From NCBI RefSeq assembly GCF_014650775.1, contig NZ_BMVP01000001.1:558001-622000 (forward strand): 64,000 nt of DNA. The letters are read 5' to 3'. The notes under the pieces are model-generated. The model ran no database searches and had not been told where the DNA came from. It was given only the letters and a program-made list of their open reading frames with translations. A program made the translations under genes and the position numbers. Shown here piece after piece: positions 50,994 to 59,691 of this stretch; positions within the stretch are counted from its first letter, which is position 1; the number at the start of each line of letters is the position of its first letter. This DNA is from Streptomyces cirratus (GTDB lineage Bacteria > Actinomycetota > Actinomycetes > Streptomycetales > Streptomycetaceae).

Positions 50994-51479
50994 GGCCGCG
51001 CCGGTTGAGGCCGCGCCGGTCGTGGCCGCGCCGGTTGAGGCCGCGCCGGTGGAATGGCCGGCGGCGCGGAGCGCGATCCTCGTACTGGACTGGGCCACCC
51101 CGGCGTCCCGCTTGAGACGGCGCAACAGCGCGTCGAGCGCGGCGGCGTCGGCGGCGCGGGCCCGCACGAGGTAGTCGTAGGCGCCGGTGACGTGGACGAC
51201 CTCGGTGATTCCGGGCAGTCGCAGGACCCGCCGCTCGAACTCCTCGTTGGTGACGTCCTCGCGCAGGGTGAGGTCGATGAACACGACGAGCCCGCCGCGC
51301 GTGTCGGCGGCCGGGTCGACCACGACGGTGAAGCCGAGGATCACCCCGTCCCGCCGCATCCTGCGGACCCGGTCGGCGGTGGCGTTGGCGCTGAGTCCGA
51401 CGCGCACGCCGAGGTCGCGGTAGGAGATCCGCGCATCCTCTCGCAGGATTCCGAGGATTTCCCTGTCCAGGCGGTCCAT
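50982..51479 (-). CDS. Lrp/AsnC-family regulator
   Basis: A 165-residue Lrp-type regulator. HTH at about 5-50 (LDREILGILREDARISYRDL, then GLSANATADRVRRMRRDGVI) and the RAM effector domain at about 65-140. The tail (about 143-165) is a four-fold TGAAS repeat encoded by a 15-bp array, not part of the family fold. It is divergent from a LysE-type exporter with a 69-bp gap, the usual arrangement for Lrp proteins controlling amino acid export. Its 3' end overlaps the kinase gene by 12 bp in convergent orientation. Confidence 0.92.
   Translation of the reverse strand: MDRLDREILGILREDARISYRDLGVRVGLSANATADRVRRMRRDGVILGFTVVVDPAADTRGGLVVFIDLTLREDVTNEEFERRVLRLPGITEVVHVTGAYDYLVRARAADAAALDALLRRLKRDAGVAQSSTRIALRAAGHSTGAASTGAATTGAASTGAASER
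50991..51050. repeat. 15-bp tandem repeat, four copies
   Basis: Consensus TGAGGCCGCGCCGGT, starts at 50991, 51006, 51021 and 51036. The first unit supplies the TGA stop of the kinase gene and the whole array encodes the TGAAS tail of the Lrp protein on the other strand. Confidence 0.88.
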
Positions 51480-51548
51480 CCCGCGATTATCGCAGTGGGA
51501 GCCATAATGCGCTGCCGTGCCGGTGTCCGCCCGGCCGAGGGTCGGTGC

Positions 51549-52367
51549 ATGAGCGAACTGAGCCATCTGATCGAACCGAGTGCGGCGGCCGGCGGGCTGG
51601 TGGCGCCCGTCCTTTCGGGCGCGGCGGCGGGCCTGGGCGTGGCGATGCCGATGGGTGCGATGAGCGTGCTGTTGCTCCAGGAGGCGATGCGCAGCCGCCG
51701 CACGGCGGTGGCCGCGGCGGCGGGCGTCGCCGTGGTGGACCTCGGTTACGCGGCCTTGGCCACCGCGCTCGGCCCCCGGGTGGCCGCGCACGTCGGACCG
51801 GTCGAAGCCTGGGTCCGCCTGGCGGCGGCGGCCGTCCTGCTCGCGATCGCCGCCCGGGGCCTGCGCGGCATCGGTGGGCCGGCGCCGCGGGGCTCAGGTC
51901 GTGTCCGGGCGGTCTTCTCGGGCCCGCGGCGTCGGACGCGGCGCCGCCCCGCGTTGCCGGAGTCGCCCGAGTACGTCCGGTGCGAGGGCGCTCCTCCGCC
52001 TCGGGACGTCCCGCGTCCGGCGGCTCGGGCCGGCCTTCGAAGATCGCCCGGTTCGGCGCTGGGCCCGGGCGGTCCGGCGGGCGCCGCGTTCGCGCGCTAC
52101 GTAGGCCTCACCGCCGTGAACCCCACCACCGCCCTCTACTTCGCCGCCCTCACCACCGCCCAGGGAGCGGCCCTGCGCTCGGGCGCGGCGGGGGCGGCGT
52201 TCCTCACCGGTGTCGGCCTCGCGTCCCTCCTGTGGCAGCAACTGCTGGTCGCCGTGGGCTCCGTGGCCGCCGCCCGGATCTCCCCCGCCGTCCGCGCCCG
52301 GACGTTCCGCCTGGGCTACGGCCTGGTCGCCGCCTACGCCCTCAAGATCGCATTCCCACTCCCGTGA
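51549..52367 (+). CDS. LysE-family exporter with an in-frame insertion
   Basis: A 272-residue amino acid exporter of the LysE/RhtB superfamily: VAMPMGAMSVLLLQ in helix 1 (about 20-43), VAVVDLGYAALATALG in helix 2, helix 3 at about 88-103, the conserved YVGLTAVNPTTALYFAAL in helix 4 at about 184-201, and two further helices. Residues about 119-168, normally a short loop, are an Arg/Pro-rich low-complexity segment encoded by a 147-bp palindrome-bounded insertion (51905-52051). The reading frame is kept. The insertion falls in a cytoplasmic loop, so function may persist. Divergent Lrp regulator next door. Confidence 0.85.
   Translation: MSELSHLIEPSAAAGGLVAPVLSGAAAGLGVAMPMGAMSVLLLQEAMRSRRTAVAAAAGVAVVDLGYAALATALGPRVAAHVGPVEAWVRLAAAAVLLAIAARGLRGIGGPAPRGSGRVRAVFSGPRRRTRRRPALPESPEYVRCEGAPPPRDVPRPAARAGLRRSPGSALGPGGPAGAAFARYVGLTAVNPTTALYFAALTTAQGAALRSGAAGAAFLTGVGLASLLWQQLLVAVGSVAAARISPAVRARTFRLGYGLVAAYALKIAFPLP
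51905..52051. repeat. 147-bp palindrome-bounded insertion in lysE
   Basis: Outer arms 51905-51924 and 52032-52051 are inverted repeats matching at 16 of 20 positions (CCGGGCGxTCTTC...GGCC); further pairing extends to 51941 and 52011 with small gaps. Length is 147 = 49 codons, so the reading frame survives. No target duplication is obvious. I recall similar palindromic segments in Streptomyces intergenic regions, unverified. Confidence 0.7.
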
Positions 52368-52888
52368 CCCGCCGCGCCGACCGCCCCACGACCGGCCGCG
52401 CGGACCTACCCACAACCCGGCCCGTAACCCGCCCCGCAGGCCTGCCTACGACCCGCCCCGGGGACCGGCCCTCAACCCGCCCCGCGAACGGGCCCGCGGA
52501 CCGGCCGCGCGGGCCGACCCACGACCCGCCCCGCAGACCGGCCCGGAACTCGCCCCGCGAACCGGCCCCGTAACCGGCCTGCGAACCGGCCCACAACCCG
52601 CCGCACGGGCTGACCCACAACGCTGTCGGGTCGTCGAGGATCGCCCGTACCAGGCTTCCGCGTTGCGCGCCCGCGGCGGTGCCCCGCGCGGTGTGGTCCG
52701 TCCACACCTGTTTGATCGTCCACCCCGGACCGGTCGGGGACCCGCCGCGCCGGCCGGCCCTCAACCCGCCCCACGGACCGGCCCTCAACCCGCCCCACGG
52801 ACCGGCCCTCAACCCGCCCCGCGGGCCGGCCCGTGAACCGGCCCACACTCAGGGACGCCGCCCGGTCGGGACGGCCTATGGTGGGCCC
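52368..52888. other. 521-bp gap of degenerate 24-bp repeats
   Basis: No supported gene. Both ends consist of diverged copies of a 24-bp unit (GGCCCTCAACCCGCCCCACGGACC and variants), with a block of about 115 bp of unrelated, less repetitive sequence near 52620-52735. The promoter of the carboxyltransferase gene must lie close to 52850-52888. Confidence 0.6.
52756..52827. repeat. 24-bp tandem repeat, three exact-period copies
   Basis: Units begin GGCCCTCAACCCGCCCC at 52756, 52780 and 52804; the first two are nearly identical and further decayed units lie on both sides. Confidence 0.85.
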
Positions 52889-54241
52889 GTGACCACGACC
52901 CGCCTGTCGGCCCGCGCGGCCATCGCCTGCCTCGCCGATCCCGGCAGCTTCGCCGAACTCGGCGTCCCGGAGCGGGAGTCGGCCCCCGACGGCCCCCTGG
53001 CTTGGGCCGGCTACGACGGCTCCCGCACCCGGGCGGCCGCCACCACCGGTGAGCGGGAGTCCGTCGTCGTCGGCGCCGCCCGCATCGGCGGTCACCAAGC
53101 CACCCTGATCTCCTTCGAGTTCGGCTTCCTCGGGGGTTCCCTGGGCCGGGGCACCGGGGACCGTCTGGAAGCCGCCTACCGGTACGCGCGCGAGCACCGG
53201 CTCCCCCTGGTCTCCCTCATCGCCACCGGCGGGTCCCGAATGCAGGAGGGGATGCTCGCGCTGACCCAACTCCAGCGGGTGGCCGCCCAGTCCGCCCTCA
53301 CCCGGGCCGCCGGCCTCCCCCAGATCGCCGTGCTGCGCGACCCCACCACCGGCGGCGGCTGGGCCACCCTCGGGGCGGGCGCCGACGTCGTGCTCGCCGT
53401 CCCGGGGGCCCAGGTCGGCTTCGCCGGGTCCCGGGTGCGCCCGCCGGACGCGGACCCCGCGGCCTACACCGCCGAGGGACAGTACGCGGCCGGGCACGTC
53501 GACGCCGTCGTGCCCGTCCCGGAGCTCGCCCGGACCGTGACGGACTGGCTCCGGCTGCTGGCCGCGCCCCGCCGGGCCGAACCGGTCGCGCCCCCGGCCG
53601 CGCTGGCCGACGTGGCACCGCCCGTGACCGGGTGGGACGCAGTCCGGCAGGCCCGCCACCCGGACCGCCCGCGCGCCGGGGCGTACCTGGAGGCGTACTT
53701 CGGGCTCCGCCTCCCCCTGCACGGCGACCGGGTGGGCGGCACCGACCCCGGGATGCTGTGCGGGTTCGGGCTGCGCGAGGGCGGGGCGGTGGCCTACGTC
53801 GCCCAGTGCGGCACCGCCACCCTCCCGGCGGGCTACCGCACGGCGGCCCGCGTGATCCGCCTCGCGGACCGGCTCGGCATCCCGGTGCTCACCCTGGTCG
53901 ACACCCCGGGCGCGGCCAACGACGCCGCCGCCGAGCGGGCCGGGGCGGGGGCGGCCATCGCGGACGCCTTCGCGGCGGTGGCGGCGGCCACCGTCCCGGT
54001 GACCACGCTGCTGATCGGCGAGGGCGGCTCGGGCGGCGCCCTCGCGCTGGCCGCGCCGGGGAACACCTGGGTCACCCCCGACAGCTACTTCTCGGTCATC
54101 GCCCCCGAACTGGCCGCGGCCATCCTCAAGCGCCCCGCCTCCCAGGCCCCCGCCACGGCGGACCAGCTCCGCATCCGCCCCCACGACCTGGTCGCCCTCG
54201 GCGTCGCCCGGGGCGTCGTGGCCCCGGAGGCCGGCGCATGA
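52889..54241 (+). CDS. Acyl-CoA carboxyltransferase, fused beta-alpha form
   Basis: A 450-residue single-chain carboxyltransferase of the crotonase-like AccD/AccA fold. The N-half (about 20-220) resembles AccD without its zinc ribbon: FEFGFLGGSLGRGTGDRL, IATGGSRMQEGMLAL, then DPTTGGGWATLGAGADVVLA. The C-half (about 250-440) resembles AccA: VLTLVDTPGAANDAAAE and EGGSGGALALAAPG. It probably transfers carboxyl groups from biotin to an acyl-CoA, but no biotin carboxylase, BCCP or epsilon subunit is nearby. The GTG start was chosen by family alignment; the region upstream is repetitive and non-coding. Confidence 0.87.
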   Translation: MTTTRLSARAAIACLADPGSFAELGVPERESAPDGPLAWAGYDGSRTRAAATTGERESVVVGAARIGGHQATLISFEFGFLGGSLGRGTGDRLEAAYRYAREHRLPLVSLIATGGSRMQEGMLALTQLQRVAAQSALTRAAGLPQIAVLRDPTTGGGWATLGAGADVVLAVPGAQVGFAGSRVRPPDADPAAYTAEGQYAAGHVDAVVPVPELARTVTDWLRLLAAPRRAEPVAPPAALADVAPPVTGWDAVRQARHPDRPRAGAYLEAYFGLRLPLHGDRVGGTDPGMLCGFGLREGGAVAYVAQCGTATLPAGYRTAARVIRLADRLGIPVLTLVDTPGAANDAAAERAGAGAAIADAFAAVAAATVPVTTLLIGEGGSGGALALAAPGNTWVTPDSYFSVIAPELAAAILKRPASQAPATADQLRIRPHDLVALGVARGVVAPEAGA

Positions 54242-54325
54242 CCGACCGGTCCCGGGGAGCGGGCCCGTACGGCTTCCGGTAGTGCCCGCCGGATCCCCCG
54301 GCGGCGCCCTGCCCAGGAGCCGTCC

Positions 54326-54703
54326 ATGTCACGTACCGCCCACCACATCCGCTCCCGCCGCCGCACCGACCACACGGCGGCGGTGCTCGCCGTGCTCGTG
54401 CACGACCTGCGCTACAGCGCCCGTTGCCGCGCCGAGGCGGCCCGCGGCCGCCACCGGCCCCGCCCCCAGGCCACGCGCCGCCATACCGCCATCCGCCATT
54501 TCCCGCGCGTGCGGCGCGACCGGTCGGTGTCCCGCTGGGCCGCGCAGGAGGAACGCCGCGCGCGGCAACGACTGCGCGCGGACGCCCGTACGCTGCTCCG
54601 CCTCACGCACCCCGGCCGAGACGGGCAGCTCGACCTCCGCCCGGCCGAGGAGACGGACATCCGCCCCGCCCGCCACCGCCGCGCCGCCCTCTGGCTCGCC
54701 TGA
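54326..54703 (+). CDS. Small highly basic protein, uncharacterised
   Basis: A 125-residue, Arg/His/Ala-rich cytoplasmic protein (no signal, no membrane segment). It begins MSRTAHHIRSRRRTDH, preceded by CAGGAG at good spacing. The strong basic charge would suit nucleic-acid binding, but no domain is recognised. Codon bias and the ribosome site support expression. It is 84 bp downstream of the carboxyltransferase gene. Confidence 0.6.
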   Translation: MSRTAHHIRSRRRTDHTAAVLAVLVHDLRYSARCRAEAARGRHRPRPQATRRHTAIRHFPRVRRDRSVSRWAAQEERRARQRLRADARTLLRLTHPGRDGQLDLRPAEETDIRPARHRRAALWLA

Positions 54704-54734
54704 ACCCGCGGGGCCGTCGACGCAGCCGAGCGAT

Positions 54735-54792
54735 CCAGCCCCGCCGGCGTTTGAGGCGCGGGGTGCGGGGAGGAGCCCCGAAAGCCCGGCGC
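54735..54792 (+). repeat. Interspersed Streptomyces-type intergenic repeat, copy 2
   Basis: 58 bp aligning with 28189-28247 (opposite strand) over almost its full length: CCAGCCCCGCCGGCGTTTG, then GGCGCGGGGT, then GGAGCCCCG, then AGCCCGGCGC. It can fold into a GC-rich hairpin and lies just after a gene end. Confidence 0.8.
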
Positions 54793-54941
54793 AGCCGGGG
54801 TCGCACAGCGGGGCGGCGCCGCAGACGAACCCCGCCACCACCGGCAACCGGGGCCCGGCAGGCCTACATGCGCCACGGGCAGGCGGCGCGGGGCGGGGCG
54901 GGGCGCACGGGCGCGGACGTACGCCCCCGGCCACCCCCGGG

Positions 54942-56204
54942 TCAGGCCTGCGGCGAGCGCGCGTCGTAGCGGGCGAATCCGCGCCAGCGCGCCACCAGCA
55001 GGCCCACCACCAGCACGCACCCGAGGCCCCCGCCGGTGATCGCGACGGCCGGCGAGGTGAGGTCGGCGGCGGTTCCGGCGAGGAAGTCCCCGAGCCGGGG
55101 CCCGCCCGCGACGACCACGATGAAGACCCCCTGGAGCCGGCCCCGCATCTCGTCGGGGGTCGCGGCCTGCATCATCGTCGAGCGGAACACCATGGAGATG
55201 GTGTCCGCGCATCCGGCGAGCGCGAGGAAGAGCAGCCCGAGCCACAGGTTCCGGGTCAGTCCGAAGACGGCGATCGCCAGCCCCCACGCGGCGACGGACA
55301 GCAAGATCGCCAGCCCGTGCCGCCGGATCCGGCCCTGCCAGCCGGAGAACAGCCCGCCCAGCAGCGCCCCGACGGCGGGCGCGGCGACCAGCAGGCCGAC
55401 GGTCTTGGCGTCGCCCCCGTACCAGAGCACGGCGATCGCCGGGAACAGCGCCTTCGGCTGGGCCAGCACCATGGCGGCCATGTCGGAGAAGAAGGTCATC
55501 CGGATGTTGGGCCGGGTCCCGAGGAACCGCAGGCCGTCCATCACCGAGGCCCGGCCCCGCTTCCCCTGGCCCCGCTCGGGCGCCATCGAGGGCAGCCGCC
55601 ACATCGCGTAGAGCGCGGCGACGAAGGTGACGGCGTCGATCAGGTAGGCGGCCTGGTAGCCCCACCACCCGACGGCGAGGCCGCCCAGCATCGGCCCGGC
55701 CATCATCCCGGAAGTCATGGTGACGGAGTTCAGCGCGTTGGCGGCGGGCAGCTGCTCGGCCGGCAGCAGCCGGGGGATCATGGCGGACCGGGCCGGCCCG
55801 TTGAGCGCGCCGCAGACCGCCTGGAGGGCGACGACCGCGTACAGCAGCCAGACCCTGTCGTAGTCGAGCAGCGCGGCGGCGGCCAGGCCGATCGACAGCA
55901 CGGTCAGGCCGAGGGAGCTGTAGAGGCCGAGCTTGCGCCGGTCCACGGTGTCGGCGATCGCGCCGCCGTAGAGGCCGAAGGCGAGGAGCGGAACCAGGGA
56001 GAAGAGTCCGACGAGCCCGACCGAGAAACTGGAGCCGGTGATCTCGTAGACCTGGAGCGAGATAGCGAGGGTGGTCATCGCCTGGCCGACCCAGGAGACC
56101 GTGCTGCCCACCCAGAGCCTGCGGTAGTGCGGGGAAGTGCGCAGGGGGGTCAGGTCGGCGAATATTCGCCGCCGGGGCCGGGTCGGGGTCGTCGTAGCGG
56201 TCAC
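54942..56204 (-). CDS. MFS transporter, EntS-like
   Basis: A 420-residue, 12-helix major facilitator. N-terminal LRTSPHYRRLWVGSTVSWVGQAMTT and GAIADTVDRRKLGLYSS (motif A) are the pattern of the EntS/YbdA and macrolide-type DHA3 exporters. The C-half has LVAAPAVGALLGGLFSGWQGR. It may export siderophores, macrolides or other small molecules, but no biosynthesis genes are adjacent. It is divergent from the glutamate-cysteine ligase-like gene across 214 bp. Confidence 0.9.
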   Translation of the reverse strand: MTATTTPTRPRRRIFADLTPLRTSPHYRRLWVGSTVSWVGQAMTTLAISLQVYEITGSSFSVGLVGLFSLVPLLAFGLYGGAIADTVDRRKLGLYSSLGLTVLSIGLAAAALLDYDRVWLLYAVVALQAVCGALNGPARSAMIPRLLPAEQLPAANALNSVTMTSGMMAGPMLGGLAVGWWGYQAAYLIDAVTFVAALYAMWRLPSMAPERGQGKRGRASVMDGLRFLGTRPNIRMTFFSDMAAMVLAQPKALFPAIAVLWYGGDAKTVGLLVAAPAVGALLGGLFSGWQGRIRRHGLAILLSVAAWGLAIAVFGLTRNLWLGLLFLALAGCADTISMVFRSTMMQAATPDEMRGRLQGVFIVVVAGGPRLGDFLAGTAADLTSPAVAITGGGLGCVLVVGLLVARWRGFARYDARSPQA

Positions 56205-56418
56205 AGCGGATGATAACCGCCCTCCGGTCGAGGACGGCCGGACCCGGACACCTGGTCACACGCCCGCAACACGGGCCCCCGGCGCCCCGCGCGCCCCGGC
56301 CCTCCCCCGTCCTTGCCGCTAACCCGCCACGGCCACCGGACATTTGACCGAATCGGCGTAGCCGCCACCCCTCCGGTTCAGCTCATGATGAAAAGACTCG
56401 TATGTCCAGGGAGGCGTA

Positions 56419-57588
56419 GTGATCGAACCTGGCAACAGCACCACGAGCACCAGTGAGGCGGAAGTCGGACTGCGCGGCTTGAACGGTGGCACCGCCCCCC
56501 TCACGGTCGGGGTCGAAGAGGAGTTCCTCCTCGTCGACGCCCGCACCTTCCGGGTGGTCCCCGCCGCCCCGCTCATCCTCGCCACCGCCGGCGGGCACGC
56601 GCACCAGCTGCACGCGGAGGGCACCCGCTACCAGGTGGAACTCTCCACCCCGGTCGCCGACTCGGCGGTGACCCTGCGCGAGGAGCTCGCCGCCCTGCGG
56701 CGCACCCTCGCCCGGGCCGCCCGTGCGCACGGCTGCCGGCTGGTGGCGGCGCCGTCGCCGATCGTGGCGGTGCAGGGTCCGCTGCACCTGACCGACGACG
56801 AGCCGCGCCAGCGCGAACAGCACCGGCGCTTCGGCTCGCTGACCGAGACGCTGGTCAGCTGCGGGCGGCACATCCACATCGGCACCCTCGACGTGGACAC
56901 GGCGGTGGCGGTGTCGAACCGGGTCAGGCCGTGGCTGCCGACGCTGATCGCGCTGGCCGCCAACTCGCCGTTCTGGGGCGGCCGTGACACCGGCCACTCC
57001 AGCTGGCGGGCGATGGCCTGGTCCGGCTGGCCCTCCGCGGGGCTGCCCCCGCACTTCGCGTCCACGGCCCACTTCCGGCGCTCGGTGCAAACCCTGCTGC
57101 GCTCCGGAGCCGCCCTGGACACCAAGATGGTCTACTGGGACCTGCGCCCGTCGGGGAACTGGCCCACGTTGGAGATCCGGGCGCCCGACATGTCCTCGGA
57201 CATCGACTCGGCCGTCCTCCAGGCGGAACTGGGCCGTGCCCTGGTGGCCACCGCCCTCCACGAGATCGCGGAGCAGCGCCCCGATCCGCCCCTGCGCGAC
57301 GAGGTGCTGCGCCTGGCCCGGTGGCGGGCGGCCCACGACGGCCTGGAGGGCTTCGGCCTCGACCCGTACACGGGCGTCGAACTCCCGGCGGCCGACCTGG
57401 CCGAGGCGCTGCTCGACCTCGTCGCCCCGGAACTGGCCGCGTACGGGGACCTCGACCACGCGGCCAAGACGATGGCCCGCCTCCTGCGCGACGGCTCGGG
57501 CGCCCACCGTCAGCGCCGCGCCTACGCCCGCCACCAGGACCTCCTGGACGTCCTGCGCCAGGCGGCGGACGAAACGGAGGACTGCTGA
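56419..57588 (+). CDS. Glutamate-cysteine ligase-like enzyme (YbdK type)
   Basis: A 389-residue carboxylate-amine ligase of the GCS2 family. LTVGVEEEFLLVD at about 28-40 gives the ATP/metal-binding glutamates, and RYQVELSTPVADS, LVSCGRHIHIGTLD and PTLEIRAPDMSSD complete the active site. YbdK-type enzymes ligate glutamate and cysteine weakly in vitro; actinobacteria use mycothiol, so another amide product is plausible. The GTG start at 56419 follows AGGGAGG. It stands alone, divergent from an MFS gene. Confidence 0.93.
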   Translation: MIEPGNSTTSTSEAEVGLRGLNGGTAPLTVGVEEEFLLVDARTFRVVPAAPLILATAGGHAHQLHAEGTRYQVELSTPVADSAVTLREELAALRRTLARAARAHGCRLVAAPSPIVAVQGPLHLTDDEPRQREQHRRFGSLTETLVSCGRHIHIGTLDVDTAVAVSNRVRPWLPTLIALAANSPFWGGRDTGHSSWRAMAWSGWPSAGLPPHFASTAHFRRSVQTLLRSGAALDTKMVYWDLRPSGNWPTLEIRAPDMSSDIDSAVLQAELGRALVATALHEIAEQRPDPPLRDEVLRLARWRAAHDGLEGFGLDPYTGVELPAADLAEALLDLVAPELAAYGDLDHAAKTMARLLRDGSGAHRQRRAYARHQDLLDVLRQAADETEDC

Positions 57589-57708
57589 CCCCCGCACCGC
57601 CCGCCGCGCACGCACCACGGAAGCCGCAGATGCGACCGCTGTCCGCATCTGCGGCTACCGGGCGGCTACCGGGCGGCTGCCGGCCGCGCCGGAGCAGGTG
57701 CCTCGTCC

Positions 57709-59469
57709 TCACCCGCCCAGCATGATCTTCCACACCCGCGTCGCCACCTGAAGGCTGAGCCGGGTGTCCACGTCCGCGAGGTCGCGGTCGCCGATCTCGC
57801 GGATGCGCTGGAGCCGGTAGCGCAGGGTGCTGCGGTGGACGGCCAGCGCGGTGGCGGTCTCGTCGTAGTTGCCCCCGCAGTCGAAGTACCGCGAGAGCGT
57901 CTCCACCAGCTGCGTGCCGTGCTGTGCGTCGTAGTCGATGAGCCCGCCGAGCCATTCCCGGACGAACGCCTCCAGTTCGCTGCGGTCGCTCCCGGGTCCG
58001 AGGATCCGGTACAGGCCGAGGTCGTCGAAGGACGTCGCCCCGTCCCGGTCGCGCGATTGCCTGCGCACCTCCAGCGCACGCATCGCGTCCTGGTAGCGGC
58101 GCGGAATGCTTGCCGGGGACTCGCAGCGGCCGCTGACCCCGACCGCCCCGGTGCCCGTCCCGAGCTCGCGGGCCAGCGCCGCGTACAGCACGTCGCCGTT
58201 CGGCTTCACCTGGGTCAGCAGCACCACCTGGCTGCCGCGACAGGTCACCAGCGCCCGGACGCCCACCGTCGCCGCCGCGTGTTCGACGGCCCGGGTGAAG
58301 GAGCCGTCCGCCGGCCTGCCCCGCCAGTTCACGACGATGACGTAGTGGGCCTTGTGCAGGTCGTGCCCGAGCGCCTCGGACCTGGCGTAGGCGCTCGCCT
58401 CGCCCGTGCCTTCCAGCAGGTCGTCGACCAGTTGGCGGCTCAACCGCAGCTCCACTTCGGCGAGGTTGCGCAGATGGGCCAGCTCCAGGGCCAGCGACCG
58501 CACGGCGTGCTCCAGAGCGAACAGGGTGTGCGCGTCTGCCGTCCCGTCCGGATCCAGGACGGCGAGCAGCCCGAGGACCTCGCCGCGGGGACGGGCCAGA
58601 GCGATCAGCCGGTCCTTGACCCGGACCGCCCCGGGGCCGACGGCGGCCTGCCGGAGCATCTCCTGCTGACGCTCCGCCGGTGGTGCCGAGTGGTGGTCGG
58701 GCCGCCCGGGACCGGCCCAGGACCGGAGGTTCCCGAACCGGTCCTCGATCACTGCCGGCAGACCGGTGAGTTCGTACACGGCGTTGGTGATGGCGTCCTC
58801 GCCGCCGCCCCGGGCCGCGACGTCGGCGAGCGTCTCGTCCACGATCCGCTGCCGGCGCAGCTCGGTCCGCAGGGAGTCGAGCCGCTGACTGCTGAGGGCG
58901 CGCTCGCTGCGCAGCCGGTCCAGTTCCAGCGCGTCATCGTGTTCACGGTGCCGCGCGGCCGCCAGGGCCAGGGCGGCGGAGGTGAGCCGTATCAGCCTGG
59001 TGATCAGCAGGTGGTCCCGCTCGGTGGGCGGCAGCCGGGAGGAGACGACGAGGTAGCCGAGCAGGTGGCCGAACCCGCGCAGGCCGAACGCCCAGCCCCA
59101 CAGCTGCTTGGGGAAATCGACCGGCCCGTCGGCCTCGGCCAGCTCCCGCAGCCGCCGGTCGACCGCCTGTCCCGCGCCCGCCCCGGACTCGCGCGAGGCC
59201 ACTCGGACCATCGCGTCACCGGTCTGGAGATAGCCCGCCTCCAGGCGGTACCCACCGAGGCCGACGACGTGGGCCATGGCCATGCGCAGGATCTCGTTGC
59301 CGTCGGTGCAGTGGAACAGGGGGTCGGACAGGGCCAGCAGCCCGTCCGGATCCGAGTCCCCGGCCACCCCGTGAGCCTCGTCGCCCGAGTGGAGCGCACT
59401 GCCCGCAGAAGGGAGGGGCTCCCGGTGGGTGCGGCGAGGTGCCGGCGCCCTGTTCCTACGGCCGCCCAT
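57709..59469 (-). CDS. PucR/CdaR-family transcription regulator with GAF-like sensor
   Basis: A 586-residue regulator. The N-terminal part (about 40-180) resembles a GAF-like sensor (ILRMAMAHVVGLGGYRLEAGYL), with a coiled-coil connector at about 185-220, a second sensor-like section at about 225-330, and a CdaR GGDEF-like domain at about 365-490. The C-terminal helix-turn-helix is near 520-575 (YDETATALAVHRSTLRYRLQRIREIGDRDL). The family activates transport or catabolic genes; the targets here are unknown. It is divergent from the stress gene island beginning at 59692. Confidence 0.88.
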   Translation of the reverse strand: MGGRRNRAPAPRRTHREPLPSAGSALHSGDEAHGVAGDSDPDGLLALSDPLFHCTDGNEILRMAMAHVVGLGGYRLEAGYLQTGDAMVRVASRESGAGAGQAVDRRLRELAEADGPVDFPKQLWGWAFGLRGFGHLLGYLVVSSRLPPTERDHLLITRLIRLTSAALALAAARHREHDDALELDRLRSERALSSQRLDSLRTELRRQRIVDETLADVAARGGGEDAITNAVYELTGLPAVIEDRFGNLRSWAGPGRPDHHSAPPAERQQEMLRQAAVGPGAVRVKDRLIALARPRGEVLGLLAVLDPDGTADAHTLFALEHAVRSLALELAHLRNLAEVELRLSRQLVDDLLEGTGEASAYARSEALGHDLHKAHYVIVVNWRGRPADGSFTRAVEHAAATVGVRALVTCRGSQVVLLTQVKPNGDVLYAALARELGTGTGAVGVSGRCESPASIPRRYQDAMRALEVRRQSRDRDGATSFDDLGLYRILGPGSDRSELEAFVREWLGGLIDYDAQHGTQLVETLSRYFDCGGNYDETATALAVHRSTLRYRLQRIREIGDRDLADVDTRLSLQVATRVWKIMLGG

Positions 59470-59629
59470 GAGATCACCCCGCTCCCGCCGGCGTCGCAAG
59501 CGGTCGAGTGAGCCCCGCCTACCACCGAGGCTAGTCCATCCGGCGCGGCCTCGCCTCAGCCGTCTCGGCCTGACAGAGCGACCGGGCGGGTCGCCTTTCG
59601 ACCTGCCGGGCGCAGGCGCGAGGCCTTGC

Positions 59630-59656
59630 GGGTCCTCAGGCTGGATCCACGGGTAC
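59630..59656 (+). promoter_or_regulatory. Candidate SigB-type stress promoter
   Basis: GGGTAC (59651-59656) matches the -10 element of Streptomyces sigma-B promoters, but the best -35-like GNNT (59630-59633) is 17 bp upstream, at the edge of the accepted spacing. It lies 36 bp before the general stress gene. Suggestive only. Confidence 0.35.
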
Positions 59657-59691
59657 CGCTGGGCTGGACCGGTTGCAGGAGGGACTGACCG

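Noticed and set aside
52210..52836. Pro/Arg/Thr-rich frames through the 24-bp repeats
   Set aside because: Low-complexity translations of the DNA array; equivalent frames exist on both strands.
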